Notes: a model not told the origin generated them from the letters alone. A DNA stretch of 64,000 nt from Istiophorus platypterus (GCA_016859345.1 CM029122.1:12319575-12383574); one strand, 5' to 3'; shown: positions 11,669 to 23,981, counted from the first letter of the stretch. Program-made: numbers and translations.

Positions 11669-11779
11669 AGGATACTGACGCTCCATCCTAGCCCCGAAAA
11701 CCTAACCCCGATCTTAACCCGGACCTCAGACCACGACGTTGTGCGTCATTAGACTTTGGCCCCCATGAGGCCCCCGCGA

Positions 11780-11874
11780 CTCACACACACACACACACTA
11801 ACACACACACACTCACACACACACTCACACACACACACACACTCACACACACACACTCACACACACACACTCAC
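11780..11874 (+). repeat. CA/CTCA microsatellite next to the dnajc3 promoter
   Basis: Runs of CA are separated by single CT units. This is a second repeat block ending directly at the GC-rich promoter region. Confidence 0.9.
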
Positions 11875-12350
11875 GCCGCTCTAACGCTGCCGTGGCTCGT
11901 CTCCGTTGAACCAGCGGCGGTGGGCGGAGCCGCCGGGAAACAGGCGGCCAATCGCGGTCACCCACGACCCGTCGGCCGCGCGTCGCCGCTCGGCCTCGAC
12001 CCGGGACCGAGGAGCGACGCCAAGAGGCGCTCGGCCCGTGGGACAGTCGGGAACCAGGCGCGGCGTTAGCGGGGACCAGAAACGGGCTGAAGGGCTTGGG
12101 ACACAGGGATCGTCGGATCCGGGACGTAATCATGGTTTCCGTGGACCATGTAGCTCACAAGATACTGACCTACATCCCGTATGTTCTCGTTTTGATTGAC
12201 ATGAGATACGAAGGTGAGCGGCCGACTAACTCCCGCGTGTCCGGGCGGACTAACCGCGGCTACTAACTCAGCGTCGCCGGGGTTTCGACCGCGGTTCGAC
12301 CGCGGCGGAGTCGATGTCAGCGGCGACGCAACCTAGAGAATTAGCCACGG
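11875..12350 (+). promoter_or_regulatory. GC-rich (CpG-island-like) promoter of dnajc3
   Basis: About 475 bases are GC-rich and dense in CpG, in sharp contrast to the AT-rich surroundings, and they cover the first coding exon of dnajc3 (12132-12213). No TATA box is evident. The ORFs read on both strands here reflect base composition. The transcription start cannot be fixed from sequence and is probably within the 150 bases before the ATG. Confidence 0.75.
11948..11966 (+). promoter_or_regulatory. ER stress response element (ERSE) of dnajc3
   Basis: CCAAT (11948-11952), nine GC-rich bases, then CCACG (11962-11966) is an exact match to the ERSE consensus CCAAT-N9-CCACG. In mammals this is bound by NF-Y at CCAAT and by ATF6 or XBP1 at CCACG. 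It lies 166 bases before the dnajc3 ATG. DNAJC3 is a known unfolded-protein-response target, so function is likely. Confidence 0.85.
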
Positions 12351-15300
12351 CGGCTTCGGCTAACGCTAAGCTAGCAGATCAGTCACAGCGTAGCAAAACC
12401 GGTTGTTGCTGTTTTTGTCCTAATCACTAACTTTTAACACGTTAGTTTTAGCCCACTGGCGATAAAAAGCAAACCGAAGCGCTTATTTTTCTTTCGCTAA
12501 TGAGTTTTAAAAGGAGGCACTGCGCTGCAGAAGCGTGTGGACATATGCTCGGTGCCGTGTGTGTCTTTCAGGGGTGAAATGTGGAAGAGATGGGAGCGTG
12601 GACAATCACATGGAGATGGGGAAGAAGCTGCTCGCTGCTGGACAGCTGGCCGATGCCCTCTCTCATTTCCACGCAGCAGTAGGTAAGCACAGATGCAGAG
12701 TTTTTTTTTTAAAAGATGTCCCCCCCCCCCTTCTCCTCCTTTCTTTATAACATCAGGAAACATGGTCCCAAACTTTTGCACTTATGTTTTCATGCTCTTC
12801 TTTTTGCAGACGGAGACCCCAAGAACTACATGGCCTACTACAGGAGAGCCACAGTGTTTTTAGCTATGGGGAAGTCAAAGTCTGCGCTGCCGGATCTGAG
12901 CACGGTCATCGAGCTCAAACCAGACTTCACATCCGTCAGTATATGATTTTTAAATCAGTCGGTCCGAAACCTTTCCTGTTTTCACGCAACACTGCTGCAC
13001 AGGGTCGTGTCATAGTTGCGCGCACACACACACCGGAGATACACACTGTAGGCCCTGACCCACAGCTACGCAAATAGTAGGAATTAGCTGTTGTGTATAC
13101 GTGCTGTATGTCAGCTTTTCTTTTTCTAGATTATATCAGCTCCGGGCACAGCTATACTGGGAAACCGGTCAGCTGTGTTCACAGGTATGTATTTGTGGAC
13201 TTTTTTCAAACGAGTCCTTCCTCTTTTCTTATCAGGCACGACTTCAGAGGGGAAATCTCCTTCTGAAGCAGGGGAGACTTGATGAAGCAGAGAGTGACTT
13301 CAAGAAGGTGGTAAGTGTGGTGCTGTAATATCCGATTTAAAAGAGAAATCATTATTTTTGTCAGATTATCAGAGTTGACCAGGAGGTGTCATTGTTGATC
13401 AGTAGCTTGGTGTTGTAACTCAGTTTAAGCATGAGAGCTAGGCTCAATGTGGTTTAAATTTTGGTTAAAATAAGGACAGCGATTTAATTTACTCTATTTG
13501 TTTTTAAGAATATTTATTTTTATATTAATTGTGCACACTTGATTTATTTTGCTTCTCTGTACAGTTATACTAAAAGGCTGACAGTGTGAGAAGTTTTGTC
13601 ATTGACGGACTGATTGGACTTAAAACTCCTTGAAACTGAGTAGCAAGGAAGTACACCACAAAGGCCACATTTTACAATGTGAAACAGATGCACACTTCAT
13701 CCATAAGCCATCCTACGATATGTACAGTGCATTCAGAAAGTATTCAGACCCCTTCACTTTTGTCACATCTTATGTTGTAGCCTTGTGCTAAAATCATTTC
13801 AGTTCATTTTCCCCTCATTAATCTACACTCAATACCTCATAATGACAAAGCGAAAACAGAGTTTTGGAATTTTTGTAAATATATTTAAAAAAAAACAAAC
13901 ACATCTGAAATATCAAAATGACATAAGCATTCAGACCCTCTGCTATGACACTCCGGTGCCTCCCATTTCTCTTGATCATCTTTGAGAACTTTCTACACCT
14001 TTTATAGAGTAAGGATGTTAATTCAACTGGTTGGACTTGATCTGGAAAGACACACACCTGTGTGTGTGTGTGTGTGTGTATATATAAGGTTTCACGGCTG
14101 ACAATGCATATCAGAGAAAAAAAAAACATACCATGAGGTTGAAGGAACTGCCTTCAGAGCTTAGAGACAGGATTGTATTTAGGCACAGATCTGAGGAGTG
14201 CTACAAAAAAATTCTACTGCAGTGAATGCTCCCAAGAGCAGTGGCCTCGATAGTTCTTCATTGGAAGAAGTTTGGAAGAATCATGACTCTTGTTAGAGCT
14301 GGTTGCCTGGCTTAACTGAACAATCGGGGGAGAAGGGCCTTGGTAAGCAGGGTGACCAAGAACCTGATGGTCACTCTGGCTGAGCTCAAGAGACCCTGTG
14401 TGGAGATGGGAAACTTCCAGAAGGACAACTATCATTGCTGCACTCCACTGATCCTTATGGCAGAGCAGCCACACTGAAGCCTCTCATCAGAAGGATGAAT
14501 CCAATATTGATCTGTTGGCCTCTATTCTAAGCATCATGTCTGGAGGAAACCAGGCAACCCTCATCACCTGCCCAATAACATCCCAATGGTAAACCATTGT
14601 GGTGGCAGCATCAAGTTGTGGGAGTGTTTTTCAGCAGCAAGGACAGGGAGACTGGTCAGGGTTGAGGGAAAGCTCGACAGAGGAAATTACCTTAATGAAA
14701 ACCTGGTCCAGAGCCGTCAGGACAGCAGACTAGGCCAGAGTTTCACCTTCCAACAGGACAGTAACCCTGAGCACACATCCAACAATTGAATGTCCTTGAG
14801 TGGCCCAGCCAGAACCTTAACTGGAACCCAATCAAACATCTCCTGACAGACCTGAAAATGGCTGTCCACCGATGGTCCCCATCCAACCTGACAGAGCTTG
14901 AGAGGATCTGCAGGGAAGAATGGCAAAATCCCCAAATCACGGTGTGCAGAGCTTGTTGCGTCACACCCTACAAGACAAAGGTGCTTTAATTAAATACTAA
15001 GTAAAGGGTCTGAAAAATTATGTCGATGTGATATTTCAGCTTTTCCTTTTATTAAATTAGCAAAAAGTTTGTTTTGTGGTCATTGTGTAGTGAGTGTAAA
15101 TTGCAGTGAGGGGGGAGTGTAGTGAATTCAACATTTTTAGCAGAAGGCTGCAACATAACAAGATGTGAAAAAAGTAAGCGTCCGAATACTTTATGAATGT
15201 ACTGTAGATAATAATTAAATTAGCTGTGAGCTCTCATTTGGGCATTCGGGGCTCATTTTTAGATGCTTGTTAAGGATTAAGACTGGAACTTGCCAATGCA

Positions 15301-18300
15301 TTTTCCATTAGAATTACCATTTTAGACTAAAGTTTTACAACAGCCCCTGAAGACATGAATGCCCTTGTTATACCTGCTTTTAATTCTTAGATTCTATTTA
15401 AAGCTACACTATTCTCAGGTGAGGTTATCATGCAGGTGAAAATTAAGTTCCTCTTCCATATAGGGAGAGGATGTGAATCAGATAGTGTCACATTCTGCCA
15501 TGAGCATGTGACTGACCTCCCCGACAGGCCTGTTTTAATCATTAGCTCCTTGCTTTTTCATTCCCTTTTATAAAACAAACAGAAAACATGTCAACTTTTG
15601 ATTAACCTTATTATATGTGGGTTGAAGCTTAATAGTTAGTCCTGTAATTATATTTGGCAGGCTTTAATGTGAAACCTCAGGTGGCTAATAGGAAAGAGTG
15701 CACTTTGTTACAGAAAGTTTAATTCTTTGATTTGTGTTTTTTAAATAAGTTTAAATGCTGGTTAAACAGACAAAGATACAAACAAAGCATAAAAAGTTTT
15801 ACAATTGCTATCTGCTTTTAGGCCTTTGGCATCCTGAGAGCAAGGAGTTACATTTCCTGCAGAGACCTATAGGCATACTGGCTTTTACAGTTTTACATGG
15901 ACATTATGTTGACAGTATAATGTCAAGGGATCTGGGCAGAGATGCATGCTGTCCTGCTTCTTCAGCAGTCCACAACATTGGCCCCTGCATAATGCTCACA
16001 TTTATGCATTACTCTCTTCCCCAAGCTGAGCTAACGGGAAACACTTGAAAGGTTGCCAGGTCTGTTTGTAAAGGATGTGTCTGACATAGCTCTTTTGAAT
16101 ATGATGACCTTTGATGAAGATGATTATAATGTAATGGCTGTAGGAAATAGTCAGCACCGCTATTTCAAGTGGCAAAATTCACACTAGAATCTCTTCAGAA
16201 AATATAAGAGCTCCTACTGGAAATGCATAACTGAGGGACAGTATAAAACTTTCTTAATCACAGTCTATGGTCTATGGTTATACCATCTACATCGCATATT
16301 CCATACTTTGCACTGACTTTAATTTTGTTTGTCACTCTAGCTTTTCTCCTAATAGACTTTTTTTTATCATGACTATAAGTACTTGATTTAATATCTTGCC
16401 CTGCAATCTTCCAGCTGAAGTCCAACCCCAGCGACAAAGAAGAGAAAGAAGCCCAGAGTCAGCTGACAAAGTCAGATGAAATTCAACGGCTGGTTGCTCA
16501 GGCACGCAGCAGCTTTAGCAGCCAGGATTATATGACAGCTGCTGCCCAGCTTGACACTATCATTGAGGTAAGAGACCAATTTTGTCAGCAATACCTAATT
16601 TTCCTGCAAGCAAGACTTTGTACATGTTGTCATCACTAGAGAGTGTACAGAGCATTTGTATACAAACCGATGCTGCAGTTTATCAGTTATTTTCCACCTG
16701 TGACAGACTTGCCTTTGGGATGTTACTTCTCGTGAGATGCGAGCTGAGAGCTTTATCCAAATGGGAGAGATGGGGAAGGCCATCAGCGACCTTAAAGCTG
16801 CATCCAAGTTAAAAAGTGACAATACCCAGGCTTTCTACAAACTCAGCACCATCTACTATAACCTCGGAGACCATGAAATGTCCCTCAAGTAAGACCCACT
16901 TGCAGACTGGTTTTCTTTGAGGACGTCCCTGTGCTGGTATCAGATATTGTGATAAGTACCAGGCTAGAATAGAGAAGTTCGTAATTACTAAGCAGTTTGG
17001 AATAATAGATTACATGGCAGGTATTTTGCACTTATACTCTAAGTGCAGCACTTTGGGTCACGCTTAACAAAGTAATATTTATCGATACATATTCATTGCA
17101 TTTTTGATGCAGATTTATTTGCATTTATGTGATAAGGAGGAGGGGAAAATAACTGTACCTTAAATAAAATTTAATAGTCCTGCAGTAGATAATGTTTGAT
17201 TTTGTTGAGTCAGTCTCTAACCATGCTGTAAGTGTCTTGCAGTGTTGATGAAAGTAATGACTAAGACATTTCCACCTGCTACATTATAAATATCTACAAA
17301 TTATTTATAATACCTGTCTACACAGGCAATCATGAACACTGTGAGTGAAACAAAACAAAAGTGAAACAAAAATATTGGAGAACACGTGCTACATACAGAA
17401 TACACAATAAAAGAGGAGCTAGGATCACAAGTATGCTATAAGTTCAACAACACTTACTTCTAGGACATGTAATGGGGTCTTATTTTAACGATACAAACTA
17501 TAGCTTCAAAAATAACCACAAAAATTTAAATCAGGATCAGTTTAAGCTGTGCTAGAGTGTTGTTACTGCTGTTCTGTTTCATGTAGTAGTTATTAGTTAT
17601 TTTTTTTGTCAGCCCCTTGTAAATATGTAATAAAGCACATACAGAACATTTAGGTAACATGGTAAACGTGGCTGTTGTAACCACTCTTAACGATTTCCTT
17701 TTCTTCTTTGATGTGCAGTGAAGTGCGTGAGTGCCTGAAGCTGGATCCTGATCACAAGCAGTGTTACAGCCATTACAAGCAAGTCAAGAAGCTCAACAAG
17801 CTGATCCAGTCTGCAGAGGAACTCATTCAAGAGCAGAGGTAGGTGTGTTTTTTGTGTGTGTGTGTGTTTGGGAAATTGTGTGTCCATTTAAATATAATAT
17901 AATATGCCCCTGAATACCAAGAATTGCATCAGCTGTAGAATGCCAGCTGCCTTATCCCTAAGCACTTCAACTTTCTGGTCTTACACATATGCCTGCAAAT
18001 ACCATCTTCATGTGAAAGGATGTCACATCATATTTGACATACATAAGAGATTATATTCACAGGACTGAACCGAGAGAATAACCAAGTGGCATGATGTTTG
18101 TGGGTGCAATGATCTGTGCTACATTCTGCTGTTTTGCCAGTTTCACAGTGTTTTTTAAACACCCACCTGCTTCTTGCTCTTTTAGGTATGAAGAAGCAGT
18201 GAGCAAATATGAGGCGGTGATGAAGACCGAGCCAAAAGTGCACCATTTCTCTGTCCTTGCCAAGGAGCGCATCTGTCATGCACTGGCACAGGTAAGACCC

Positions 18301-21300
18301 CTCACCATTGCCACCTGGAAAATCCAGTGTAGAGTGAGTTAATACATCTGTATTAACTCACTCTACACTTTGGTTCAATAATATATCTAACCCCCATATT
18401 TTTCTTTGTGTTGTGACCAGGGCCAGCAGGCTAGCAGGGCTATCTCAGTGTGTGGTGAAGTCCTCCAGTCGGACCCGGAGAATGTGAATGTGCTGAAGGA
18501 CAGAGCTGAGGCCTATGTCCAAGAGGAACAGTATCAGGAAGGTAAGCCTTTTGTTTTTCTTTTTGTTGAAGATGAACTCAACTGTGTCGAAGGTGTTAGA
18601 TTGCATGCCCACAATGTGTGTGTGTGTGTGAGTGAGTGTGTTTGTCTGTTAGGACTTCTAGGATGTCTTTATGATGAGAAAACAACCTCTTAAATGAAGT
18701 TAGTGATATTGGTGCATCCTGGCCTCTTTAGTAGATACACCTATACAATTTAATCCAAGCCAGTAGAGCAACTCAGCCACAGTCTACCTTTACCAAACAT
18801 AAAATGACCTGTTTTAGCATAACTAATCAACGTCATGGCAAGAGTTAAACACAAGGGGTCCTTGTAACACTACTTAGAATGCAAAGTGAGATTAAATAAA
18901 ATTATCAGTTGCACATCATATGACCATCTTAGCATCTGATCATACAATTCTGTCTAATTTAACATTCTGAGTTCAGCAACAGATCCGTTTTAACTATGCA
19001 TTTGATTAAGCACAATAAAGATCAAATGTAGATAAATAAGCCAGTTATATAACTGTTACGTCTGAAGCCTGAATGAGACAAACATCTGTCAACTGGAGCA
19101 ACTACCCTATACAGTGTAATTTAGCAAAATGTGTTAGAAGTAAGTATAGCCTACAAGGTGTAGAGCTGCCCTGTACTGCTGTCTTAAATGATACAGAATT
19201 TGCCATACTTATTATCATCATCATGAAGCCTGTGGTGGAAGAGGCAGGATTAGGCTGAAATGACATATCTCTTGTCAGATCGCAGAATGATGGCAGATGG
19301 CAAAATCCCCAGGAATAGTCCAACTCCCTGAATCATTTAACCAGTCACCTGATGTTCAGGTACCAAGGTGCAAACAACCAACAGATAGTTTTGCCTGTTT
19401 TTTAAGTTCACTGATCAGTTTTAAATTTAATGTAAACAAGCCTTCCCACCTCAGTTTGTATGCCTACAAATTGCCCATGAAATATCCAAGCCCTGATTCC
19501 TATAGAATAATTTTCACTGCAGCTGCTTATTGTAGTACAATTTGGGACCCTCACACCCACTATGATAGTTAATCTGATACTAGCCAATAACACTATTGGC
19601 TAGTATCAGTATTGGAAATATTGGAAATATGTTTTATAATGGTATGAATTGTAAATCCTATACCAACAGTTTACACTGAAACATCAGGCAATGGTCATGT
19701 AGCAGAGAAGTGAGCGGGGAAAAAACGAGTGGCAAAACAACATAAGAGCACTATAAGTGCGAAAGTTATGTTGAATGTATGACAATAGAATATTTGAAGT
19801 ACAAATTCTAGACACCATGGCTTCAAAGAATAATAAAAGAAGTTTGGGATTGGTACAAATTGGCAGATACTGAGTGCTGTGCGTGACATTGACGGGTAGC
19901 ACTGAAAACCAAGGCCTAGTCAATACCTTCATTTTGTACCTCGACAATTTCCATGAAACTTTTAGCCCTTTTCAATGCATCGGGCTTCAATACTCCTATT
20001 GATTTGTCCTGCGCAAACTAAAAAAAGGTAAAGTAATGACTCATAACCTACCAGCAGTAGAGATCTTCGGTATTTACTTTTCTAAGGCCTGCTGCTTCTT
20101 GAAGCTTGAATCAAACTCAAACTACAGTGGGTCTGTTAACAGTGTGTCATTCAAAATAGAGACTGCAGATGGAAAACTTTAACAAAGGGAAGTTGGTCTG
20201 ACAGTACTAGCTAGCTTCTGTGGATGGGTGATCCTGGTAAGAATCAAAGTATTTTTTCTGCCTTGCTGGCATTGATGTCAGAATCAGTTAATACATTTTT
20301 TAGTATCTGGGGCTGTTTTGCCTTTGTTTTGAAAGCAATGACTGGAGATAGATGGGGATAGAGGGTGGATTATAACATGGGACATTACAAGTACATATGA
20401 TACACATTTTAGATATGTTTGTCACCAAAAAAATCTCAGGAAAAAATGTTTCTTTTTTCTGTGCAAATAAATTTGTTTAATAGTTAAGCAATGCATAATA
20501 TAGTCAAACAGGTTGGAAAAACACTGGTAAAAGAAATCTGAGATTTTGGAAAGGATTATGTGCATGTGCCTCAACTAATTGCACTGACAAAAATATATTA
20601 GAACTGGACTGGTGTGCTGCTGACCTGTTAAATGAATGTTGAACGTGGTCAGTGTACTGCTGGATTGCCAGCGACATTCTCCCTGCTATGCCTCCTCCCA
20701 TCGTGGCGCAAGTCACCAAAATAGCAAAGTGGCACCAGCAAGGAAAGAACCTCAGCACTTTGGGCCTGTGCCACAAAGGCTCTCGCTTGTCTGACAGTCA
20801 AATCCCTGAAAAAGATAAGTTATTCCAGGTTTATAGATATTTAGAGAGGAGGAAATTAAGTGATACATTTATTTAGTAAATCTTCAAAAGCTAACCTTTT
20901 TAGTTTTAAAAGCCAAATGCTGACATATATTTCTGAGCACTTAAAATACACTTGACATAATACAGTGACTCAGTGACGTAATATTTTAGTTTTTATCTCG
21001 GCTAACAGCTCACAAACTTATTAAGTGCAAAATGTCAACACAAAGAAAATACAAGGTATAAAAGAAGATAAAGGAGTCAGATTAAGGCTCCATCTCTGTT
21101 TTCATTCAGTTAGTATAATTGGTTCCTAATGTTACCCTTTACGGTCTAACACCCAAAATGTGTTTTTACCTTCTGTTTTACATCAAAAGAAAAAACAACT
21201 CTTGAACATGTTATATTGAAAAAGCAAAAAAAAAACCAAACAAACAAAACAAAACCCCCCACACGATCAATTAAACCCACAATAAGACCACCAGCCCTCA

Positions 21301-23593
21301 AGGCAGGTCAGCCCCAGAGTAATAACATCCTTCACCAAGACCCCAACAGCTTTGCCACTGCAGGAGATTCTTCAGCAGGTGGGAATGCCAGACCGCATGT
21401 GGGCTTTTAAACTGTCAGAACCCACGGGCGTTATATTCACCCCAGTACACCTCACAAGGTAAACAAGCCTTGAAGCACCCAAATGTGTGCACACAAACAG
21501 CTTGAAGCTGCTGCAACATGATCTGAATGCGATGGGGCTTACTGAATGAATAAAGTGGTTTATGTCACGACTGCAGTACAACATAAAGCACCTTCAGATG
21601 TTGTGTTTTTTAGGTCCTGATGTTCTTAAAAGTCATAGAAACGGAGAGGAAGTCAGCAGCACCAATGATTCTGGAAACAGTGAATTGAATACTGTAGTAC
21701 TGTATGTCACTGCCCATTAGATATTTTGTATGAGTAGGCAAACCTTTTATCTTGCATTTTTATTTTACAGCTATTAATGACTATGAGACTGCTGCCAAAC
21801 ACAGTGAGAATGACCGTCAGATAAAAGAAGGCCTGGAGAGAGCCCAACGACTTCTCAAGCAGTCTAAGAAGAGGGATTACTATAAGATTTTAGGAGTGAA
21901 GAGGTGAGCACTGATCATTGGATTTTGGAAATTTGATGGGATTTTTTTTAGAACTGTATTCCAGAGAGGGAATTTCATAGATTTTCGAGGGGAAACTGGG
22001 GAGAACTGGGGTATTTTACAGTTGGGTAGTCATTAAAGGATTGTATCAGAAAGCTGTTTGTTTTGTGTCGTCAGATTGTGGTTTTCAGTTGGTTTTAACC
22101 ATCGAATAACCACTGTGCCAGAAAGAAAGCAATACTGCACTTGAATCTTATATAATGTATCCTCTCTTAGCATTATGAGTTCAAAAGCACTGATAATTCA
22201 AGATGGAAATCAAAATTTAAGGCAATGGAAGCACTCGTAGTCATAAAAAGTAATGGTTTATTATATAGGAGCCAGTGTGCTAACCTTGACACTTGGATGA
22301 ATATTATTAGGGCAGGCTTATGTCGCAAATAAGGAAAGAGAAGCTGTTTTTATCTCCAGCAAATGTGCTGATAATAATCTCCCCATGGCCACAGAACTGC
22401 TCAGAAAAAGGAGATTATAAAAGCCTACAGGAAACTGGCACAACAGTGGCATCCGGACAACTTCCAGGATCCAGAGGAGAAGAAGGCGGCTGAGAAGAAA
22501 TTCATAGACATTGCTCAGGCTAAAGAGGTTCTCACTGACCCAGGTAAGAAGTGTGTGGAAAGTTCCACTGATGGTTTCAACAGCCCTAACTATGCTAGTC
22601 TAAAAAAAATTCTCTATCGTGACTAATTTCCTAATTTGACTATATCAAGTGACTGTTTGATATATCAGCGCATTCTTGAATATTTGTAGGTTACATTCCC
22701 ACGTTTTACATTAACACTCATGTTTCTTAGTTCCTCCTGGAATTTGCTTTCACACATTAACAGTGATAAAGCAAAATCATCACTACTTTGGCGAGCTTGC
22801 AAATTGTGCTTATTTCCTGCAATAACTACTAAAATCAGGCCCAGCAGAAAAATGCTAATAAATGTCACAGTACCCATAATTTTTAGTATAAACCTATCAA
22901 ATTCAGAATCTCTTTTAAGGAGCCAGGTAAAATAAACCTTATGAGCCAAGTTAACTAGGAGTCCTCCGTGTTAACCGTTTACAGCCTTCCACAAAAGTTG
23001 CTCTGTCTCGAGCTGCATCTCCCCCGAACAACCTCAACCAATTCAACTTTTAGCAAATTACTTTTAATTTCTTCCTTGGTCCATCTGTGGCCTAATAGTT
23101 TAAACCAAGCCTTGGATTTAATGTCTAGAGGTTACTGATCCCTGCCTGATCTAAAATGTCTGAAGGTTATTTTTACTCTTACCGGAATGTTTTGCATATT
23201 AAGGTGATGTGTTACTTCTCACAAAATTTTTCCCCCACTTTCTGCCTTGCAATTTTAAAACATTACTGCAAAATTCACTCCATTTTTCCAAACAGAGGTA
23301 AATGTCATTTCTTGGCAATAATAGAAGGAAAAAATAATAAAGGAGGAATTTATTTCTACTTCAAAAGCATCACATGGGCAGATATATTTTTTTTGAGTTG
23401 TTCTGTACTGACATGTCAATCTGCACGTTTTCTAGAGATGAGAACCAAGTTTGACCATGGGGAGGACCCCATGGATCCAGAGAGCCAGCAGGGCCACCAC
23501 CACCACCATCACTTCCATGGAGGTTTCCAGGGTTTCCAGGGTTTCAATCCATTTGGTTCTGGACCATTTAACTTTAAATTCAACTTCAACTGA
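12132..23593 (+). CDS. dnajc3: DNAJC3 / p58IPK, ER HSP70 co-chaperone
   Basis: DNAJC3 is an ER-lumenal J-protein. Its TPR domain holds unfolded clients, and its J domain stimulates the ATPase of BiP; it is also described as an inhibitor of PERK and PKR. Exons: 12132-12213, 12572-12682, 12810-12934, 13236-13310, 16415-16567, 16707-16888, 17719-17838, 18186-18291, 18421-18541, 21771-21903, 22395-22543, 23436-23593. These total 1515 nt, 504 residues plus stop, equal to the human protein, with all phases matching. The N-terminus is a signal peptide with a short hydrophobic core (YIPYVLVLI). TPR repeats fill about residues 35-390 (for example MGKKLLAAGQLADALSHFHA). The J domain starts RDYYKILGVKR (about 393-403), and its catalytic HPD is at 422-424. 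The tail is Gly/Phe-rich with a six-histidine run at 473-478 and ends FKFNFN. An ERSE lies upstream, so stress induction is expected. Intron 4 holds a dead Tc1 element. Confidence 0.97.
13130..13184 (+). other. Candidate frame-shifting cassette exon in dnajc3 intron 3
   Basis: A 55-base segment is flanked by a strong pyrimidine tract with TCTAG at its left and CAG|GTATGT at its right. Because 55 is not a multiple of three, including it between exons 3 and 4 would shift the frame. It lies only 51 bases before exon 4. It could be a poison exon or a decoy splice pair; no expression evidence is available. Confidence 0.3.
13723..15206 (+). mobile_element. Degenerate Tc1-like DNA transposon
   Basis: The element is bounded by inverted terminal repeats. 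It starts TACAGTGCATTCAGAAAGTA and its right end, read on the minus strand, starts TACAGTACATTCATAAAGTA, with TA at each outer edge. Inside, on the plus strand, are remnants of a Tc1 transposase: an HCGGSIKLWECFSAA-like block near 14590, a QQDSNPEHTSNN-like block near 14750, and WPSQNLNWNPIKHLL near 14800. The coding frame is broken by stops and shifts, so it is inactive. It lies within intron 4 of dnajc3. Confidence 0.9.
15207..16414 (+). other. Rest of dnajc3 intron 4
   Basis: This is AT-rich intron sequence with no exon or identifiable repeat apart from the Tc1 element to its left. Confidence 0.5.
18326..18369 (+). repeat. Perfect 20-bp inverted repeat with 4-base loop
   Basis: The left arm 18326-18345 and right arm 18350-18369 are exact reverse complements, separated by ATCT. 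It lies in dnajc3 intron 8, 34 bases after the exon 8 donor. No transposon ends are seen. Confidence 0.95.
18542..21770 (+). other. dnajc3 intron 9 (3.2 kb)
   Basis: This is the largest dnajc3 intron. It is AT-rich with chance ORFs on both strands and one perfect hairpin (19574-19609). I see no exon, RNA gene or complete transposon in it. Confidence 0.5.
19574..19609 (+). repeat. Perfect 16-bp inverted repeat with 4-base loop
   Basis: The left arm 19574-19589 and right arm 19594-19609 are exact reverse complements around ACAC. It lies in dnajc3 intron 9 and is followed by a short direct repeat of ATTGGAAAT. Confidence 0.95.
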
Positions 23594-23975
23594 GGCGGCT
23601 CATATCCAGCACTGCTGGATTGGATTTTTTTGTATTTTCCTCCCTATTTAAAAGGGAGATCACTGGCGTAAGGGATGCCAGTGCATTCCAATAAGTTTCA
23701 CAAAAATGTGCAGCAAATTGTGACTTTAATTCAGTGGCCTTAATTAAAGACGCATCTGTGTTGTTGAATAATACAACCTCAGATTCCATTTAGGGAAGGA
23801 CTGTTGCTATGCTAACATATCTGCCATGGTGTAAGCAGCTTTTTATCTGTCAGGAGTAAGTTGTTAATTCTACTTACTTCGAATGCATTGTAAACAATTC
23901 ACATCCATTCAAAAGATTCAGCTTGTACATAGGTACAGTACTATTTTTATATGAATGGAGTTTTTCTGAAGTGTA

Positions 23976-23981
23976 AATAAA
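23976..23981 (+). terminator. Polyadenylation signal of dnajc3
   Basis: AATAAA lies about 385 bases after the stop at 23593. It is the first canonical signal downstream. Confidence 0.65.

Noticed and set aside
11145..11752. Overlapping ORFs of 119-170 codons on both strands
   Set aside because: They are translations of the CA/CGGA repeat, open in several frames at once, with no protein-like composition.
11843..12199. ORFs of 96-97 codons on both strands of the dnajc3 promoter
   Set aside because: Both are by-products of the GC-rich island; the real dnajc3 frame begins at 12132.
22665..22949. 94-codon minus-strand ORF with one hydrophobic stretch
   Set aside because: It sits in dnajc3 intron 11, is AT-driven, and has no neighbouring exons or similarity that I recognise.
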